From: ZLKRG08 sp963977625
GTDB lineage: Bacteria; Actinomycetota; Actinomycetes; Nanopelagicales; Nanopelagicaceae
Length of the DNA: 8,917 bases
NCBI GenBank assembly: GCA_963977625.1
Contig: CAXBPX010000054.1
Span: forward strand, 1 to 8,917
Reading direction: 5' to 3'
Shown: in pieces, positions 6,727 to 8,917 of the stretch
Position numbering within the stretch: the stretch's first letter is position 1
Layout of the letters: each line of letters starts with the position of its first letter
Made by a program: the position numbers and the translations under genes
The notes under the pieces: model-generated
Databases searched by the model: none
Told to the model about the DNA's origin: nothing
The model's input: the letters and a program-made list of their open reading frames with translations, nothing else

Positions 6727-7383
6727 TTACTTCGTTGTAATTGATCCGACTAAATTCAATGTCACTGCAGTTGCAGGCTTGGTGCCTTTTGAGGCGCTAT
6801 CAACTTTCCAAGTTCCGGTGAGTGTTAAAGAACCAGTTGCGCCTGCATATTTACCGGTGCCACTAATAATTGTTAATGGGCCTTTTTTGATAGTTACCAC
6901 AGTTGGTGCATCTGCATCTGCAGAGCAAGCCATTGCGCCATCTGCATACTTAACTTTTAGAGTATCTGCGCCACTTCCAAGAGTTCCTTCGCCATCAAAT
7001 GGTGTGCACTGTTCAGCAGGTGCTGCTGCACCCATTCCGGAGAGTTTGTCTAAGCCGCCAGTTGCGCCACTTCCGGTCGCAGTTACGTTTGTAACGGTCA
7101 CGTCAGCTTCTCCCCAAACCATAGTGACGGTTCCTTTGTAAGTTGCATCGATCTTAATTACTGCACCTTTAGTTGTAGCTGCGGTAGTTGCGGCTACTTT
7201 TGGTTTAGTAGTTGAAAAACCAGCTGGGCACTTTGGATTTGCCGCAGTAACTTTCTTAACTGTGGTGCCTTTGTAGCAAGTAATTGTTTTATTTGCGGCA
7301 TTTGCTGATTGCAAATTGACTATATTAATTAGGCTAAGTCCCGCAATAGCAAGGACTGTAAATACTTTTTGTGAACGCTTCAT
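6727..7383 (-). CDS. Small exported beta-rich protein with a CYKG/KCPAG motif
   Basis: First gene of the exported cluster, function unknown. The start chosen is the ATG at 7383 (218 aa): GGAGAG lies nine bases upstream and the product opens with a compact signal peptide (MKRSQKVFTVLAIAGL, likely cut after SANA at 29). The frame also allows an ATG at 7392, only two bases from the same Shine-Dalgarno, and a GTG at 7431 that would lengthen the signal peptide's polar region. The mature N-terminus is ITCYKGTTVKKVTAANPKCPAGF, with Cys36 and Cys52 likely paired. I recall this short motif at the N-termini of many actinobacterial exported proteins. An Ala/Thr/Lys linker (58-73) leads to a Gly/Thr/Val-rich, probably all-beta domain with Cys126 and Cys153 and a GTGKYAGATGSLTLTGTW stretch (175-192). 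It follows the rpoC terminator, so it needs its own promoter, which I could not pick out. Confidence 0.82.
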   Translation of the reverse strand: MKRSQKVFTVLAIAGLSLINIVNLQSANAANKTITCYKGTTVKKVTAANPKCPAGFSTTKPKVAATTAATTKGAVIKIDATYKGTVTMVWGEADVTVTNVTATGSGATGGLDKLSGMGAAAPAEQCTPFDGEGTLGSGADTLKVKYADGAMACSADADAPTVVTIKKGPLTIISGTGKYAGATGSLTLTGTWKVDSASKGTKPATAVTLNLVGSITTK

Positions 7384-7424
7384 CAGTTTCATCTCTCCCT
7401 GTAACTGTTTGTTACGCTCAAATG

Positions 7425-7440
7425 TTTTCACTTATGAAAA
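7425..7440. promoter_or_regulatory. Dyad TTTTCA-CTTA-TGAAAA before the exported operon
   Basis: A perfect six-base inverted repeat with a four-base spacer lies about 40 bases before the chosen start of the 218-aa gene. A second small dyad, GTAAC-TGTTT-GTTAC (7401-7415), follows it toward the Shine-Dalgarno. Either could be an operator or a weak 5' leader hairpin. They are AT-rich and short, so chance is a real alternative. Confidence 0.25.
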
Positions 7441-7491
7441 ATAAGAAAAGGAAAAAGACGAGTGGCAGCCCCTTGAGCAATATCTAACAAG

Positions 7492-7501
7492 TCACATGTG
7501 A
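7492..7501. promoter_or_regulatory. Perfect palindrome TCACATGTGA
   Basis: A ten-base perfect palindrome sits between the rpoC terminator and the exported operon, about 110 bases before the chosen start of the 218-aa gene. It could be a regulator site for that operon. It does not have the six-base spacer of a CRP site, and no partner gene suggests what would bind it. Confidence 0.25.
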
Positions 7502-7513
7502 TAGAAAAGATTG

Positions 7514-7558
7514 AAAATAAAAAAGAAACGGGGGCTAGCACTCAGCCAGCCCCCGTTT
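7514..7558 (-). terminator. rpoC: Strong intrinsic terminator of rpoC
   Basis: On the minus strand the arms AAACGGGGGCTGGC (7558-7545) and GCTAGCCCCCGTTT (7539-7526) pair over 14 positions with one G-U, around the five-base loop TGAGT. The U tract CTTTTTTATTTTC follows directly. It begins 12 bases after the rpoC stop. This is a textbook Rho-independent terminator and should separate the rpoBC transcript from the exported-protein operon. Confidence 0.93.
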
Positions 7559-7570
7559 AATTAACTTTAT

Positions 7571-8917
7571 TTAGTTACGAACATCCAAGTCATCTAAGCG
7601 AACTGCTTCGCCAGAACCTGAAGTTTCAAATGGTGTGAAGTCATATTCATCATATGATGCATAAACTGCAGCCTTTGCTTCTTCTGTTGGTTCAACGCGA
7701 ACGTTGCGATAACGAGCAAGACCGGTACCAGCTGGAATCAACTTACCGATGATGACGTTTTCTTTCAGACCAAGAAGTGGATCGCTCTTCTCTGATAACG
7801 CGGCATCAGTTAGCACACGAGTTGTTTCCTGGAATGAAGCTGCTGACAACCAGCTTTCAGTTGCAAGCGATGCCTTAGTGATACCCATAAGTTCTGGACG
7901 ACCAGATGCAGCTTTGCCACCGGTTGTAACAACACGACGGTTCTCTGCTTCGAAGCGACCACGTTCGACAAGTTCACCTGGAAGTAATTCGGTATCGCCT
8001 GCTTCAAGCACAGTAATGCGCTTTAACATTTGGCGAACGATAACTTCGATGTGCTTATCGTGAATACCTACACCTTGTGAACGGTAAACCTCTTGGATTT
8101 CGTTAACTAAGTGAACTTGAGTTGCACGTGGTCCAAGAATACGAAGTACCTGCTTAGGATCAATTGCGCCAACCACCATCTTCTGGCCGACTTCAACTTT
8201 CTGTCCTTCTTCAACAAGTAACTTCTGACGACGAGTAATTGGGTAAGCAACTTCTTCGCCACCATCTGCAGGTGTAACAATAATTTTCTTACCCTTTGCA
8301 TCTTCGCGGAATGAAACCACACCAGCAGTTTCGGCGATTGGTGCAACACCCTTAGGTGTACGAGCTTCGAATAATTCTTGAACACGTGGCAGACCGTGAG
8401 TGATGTCATCACCAGCAACACCACCGGTGTGGAAGGTACGCATTGTTAACTGAGTACCTGGTTCACCGATTGATTGTGCTGCAATGATTCCGACTGCTTC
8501 ACCAATATCTACACGCTTACCAGCTGCAAGTGAACGACCGTAGCAAGCTGCGCACTGTCCAACTTTGCTATCGCAAGTTAGAACTGAACGCACCTTAACT
8601 TCAGATACACCAGCTGCAATAAGTTCGTCGATTACGCGATCGCCAAGATCTGAACCAGCTGCAGCAAGTACCTTGCCATCAACTGTTACATCTTCAGCTA
8701 ACGCGCGACCGTAAATAGAAGTTTCGACGTGATCGTCCTTAACTAGCGCACCGTTCTGCTTTGAAGCAATTGGCAACACAAGTCCACGATCAGTTCCGCA
8801 ATCTTCTTCACGGATGATTACATCTTGTGCCACGTCGCAAAGACGACGTGTTAAGTAACCTGAGTCCGCGGTACGTAGCGCGGTATCTGCAAGACCCTTA
8901 CGCGCACCGTGAGTTGA
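7571..8917 (-). CDS. rpoC: RNA polymerase beta' subunit, C-terminal part
   Basis: Beta' forms half of the RNA polymerase active-site cleft. The last 448 codons are present; the gene continues beyond the window edge in frame. The fragment opens at the end of the bridge helix (STHGARKGLADTALRTADSG). It carries the four zinc cysteines of the second beta' zinc site at fragment residues 40, 115, 122 and 125 (EEDC, then CDSKVGQCAAC), with spacing like that in E. coli. The trigger-loop helix GEPGTQLTMRTFHTGG has the Met-Arg and His residues (fragment 159, 160, 163) that contact the incoming nucleotide. The large trigger-loop insertion of proteobacteria is absent. The protein ends EAVRLDDLDVRN. A cysteine replaces the usual valine in RRLCDVAQD (fragment Cys27). 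A strong terminator follows the stop. Confidence 0.98.
   Translation of the reverse strand, partial: STHGARKGLADTALRTADSGYLTRRLCDVAQDVIIREEDCGTDRGLVLPIASKQNGALVKDDHVETSIYGRALAEDVTVDGKVLAAAGSDLGDRVIDELIAAGVSEVKVRSVLTCDSKVGQCAACYGRSLAAGKRVDIGEAVGIIAAQSIGEPGTQLTMRTFHTGGVAGDDITHGLPRVQELFEARTPKGVAPIAETAGVVSFREDAKGKKIIVTPADGGEEVAYPITRRQKLLVEEGQKVEVGQKMVVGAIDPKQVLRILGPRATQVHLVNEIQEVYRSQGVGIHDKHIEVIVRQMLKRITVLEAGDTELLPGELVERGRFEAENRRVVTTGGKAASGRPELMGITKASLATESWLSAASFQETTRVLTDAALSEKSDPLLGLKENVIIGKLIPAGTGLARYRNVRVEPTEEAKAAVYASYDEYDFTPFETSGSGEAVRLDDLDVRN

Noticed and set aside
6779..7141. Open frame of 120 codons on the plus strand across the 218-aa gene
   Set aside because: It mirrors the Thr/Ala/Gly-rich codons of the real gene on the other strand and has no start signals or family features.
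7384..7431. Longer start (GTG at 7431) for the 218-aa exported protein
   Set aside because: It would place 16 extra polar residues before the signal peptide, and the visible Shine-Dalgarno (7398-7393) serves the ATG at 7383.
7749..8063. Open frame on the plus strand inside rpoC
   Set aside because: Antisense shadow of a certain, conserved gene.
1..8917. CRISPR arrays, tRNA or rRNA genes, insertion sequences
   Set aside because: I saw no regularly spaced direct repeats, no cloverleaf-like segments and no transposase or flanking duplications in either strand.

Overview
The window looks like a chromosomal core region of a moderate-to-low-GC actinobacterium. The ribosomal proteins and RNA polymerase read as actinobacterial (an uninterrupted RpoC trigger loop after the FHTGG motif, a 156-aa S7, the rpsL-rpsG-fusA order). 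A base composition well below that of most Actinobacteria suggests a planktonic, streamlined lineage such as the freshwater acI/Nanopelagicales group. That placement is an inference; no search was run.

Layout. Positions 1-1095 hold the start of the str operon on the minus strand: rpsL, rpsG (one-base TAATG overlap) and the first 58 codons of fusA. Positions 1096-1369 are a divergent control region rich in symmetry: a leader hairpin for rpsL, a 20-bp near-palindrome, back-to-back -35-like boxes and a terminator-like hairpin ahead of the plus-strand genes. Positions 1370-4032 carry deoD (purine nucleoside phosphorylase) and an MMPL/RND-type transporter on the plus strand, overlapping by four bases. 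A hairpin at 3999-4041 lies over the transporter's stop codon and probably ends transcription arriving from the right.

Positions 4073-7383 are a minus-strand cluster of three exported proteins of unknown function (218, 312 and 550 aa, in order of transcription) with 30-32 base gaps and clear Shine-Dalgarno sequences. All three have Sec-type signal peptides, look beta-rich and lack any visible wall anchor. The 550-aa protein appears to be a duplicated two-domain unit (A-B-A-B). A strong intrinsic terminator (7514-7558) separates this cluster from rpoC, whose last 448 codons fill 7571-8917.

The main point of interest is the arrangement. The rpoC and rpsL-rpsG-fusA blocks, which lie close together in most bacteria, are here separated by about 6.5 kb of accessory genes: a salvage-enzyme/transporter pair running against the flow and an uncharacterised surface or secreted protein operon. 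Nothing proves a new system. The three-gene exported operon and the divergent control region are the best candidates for something undescribed.
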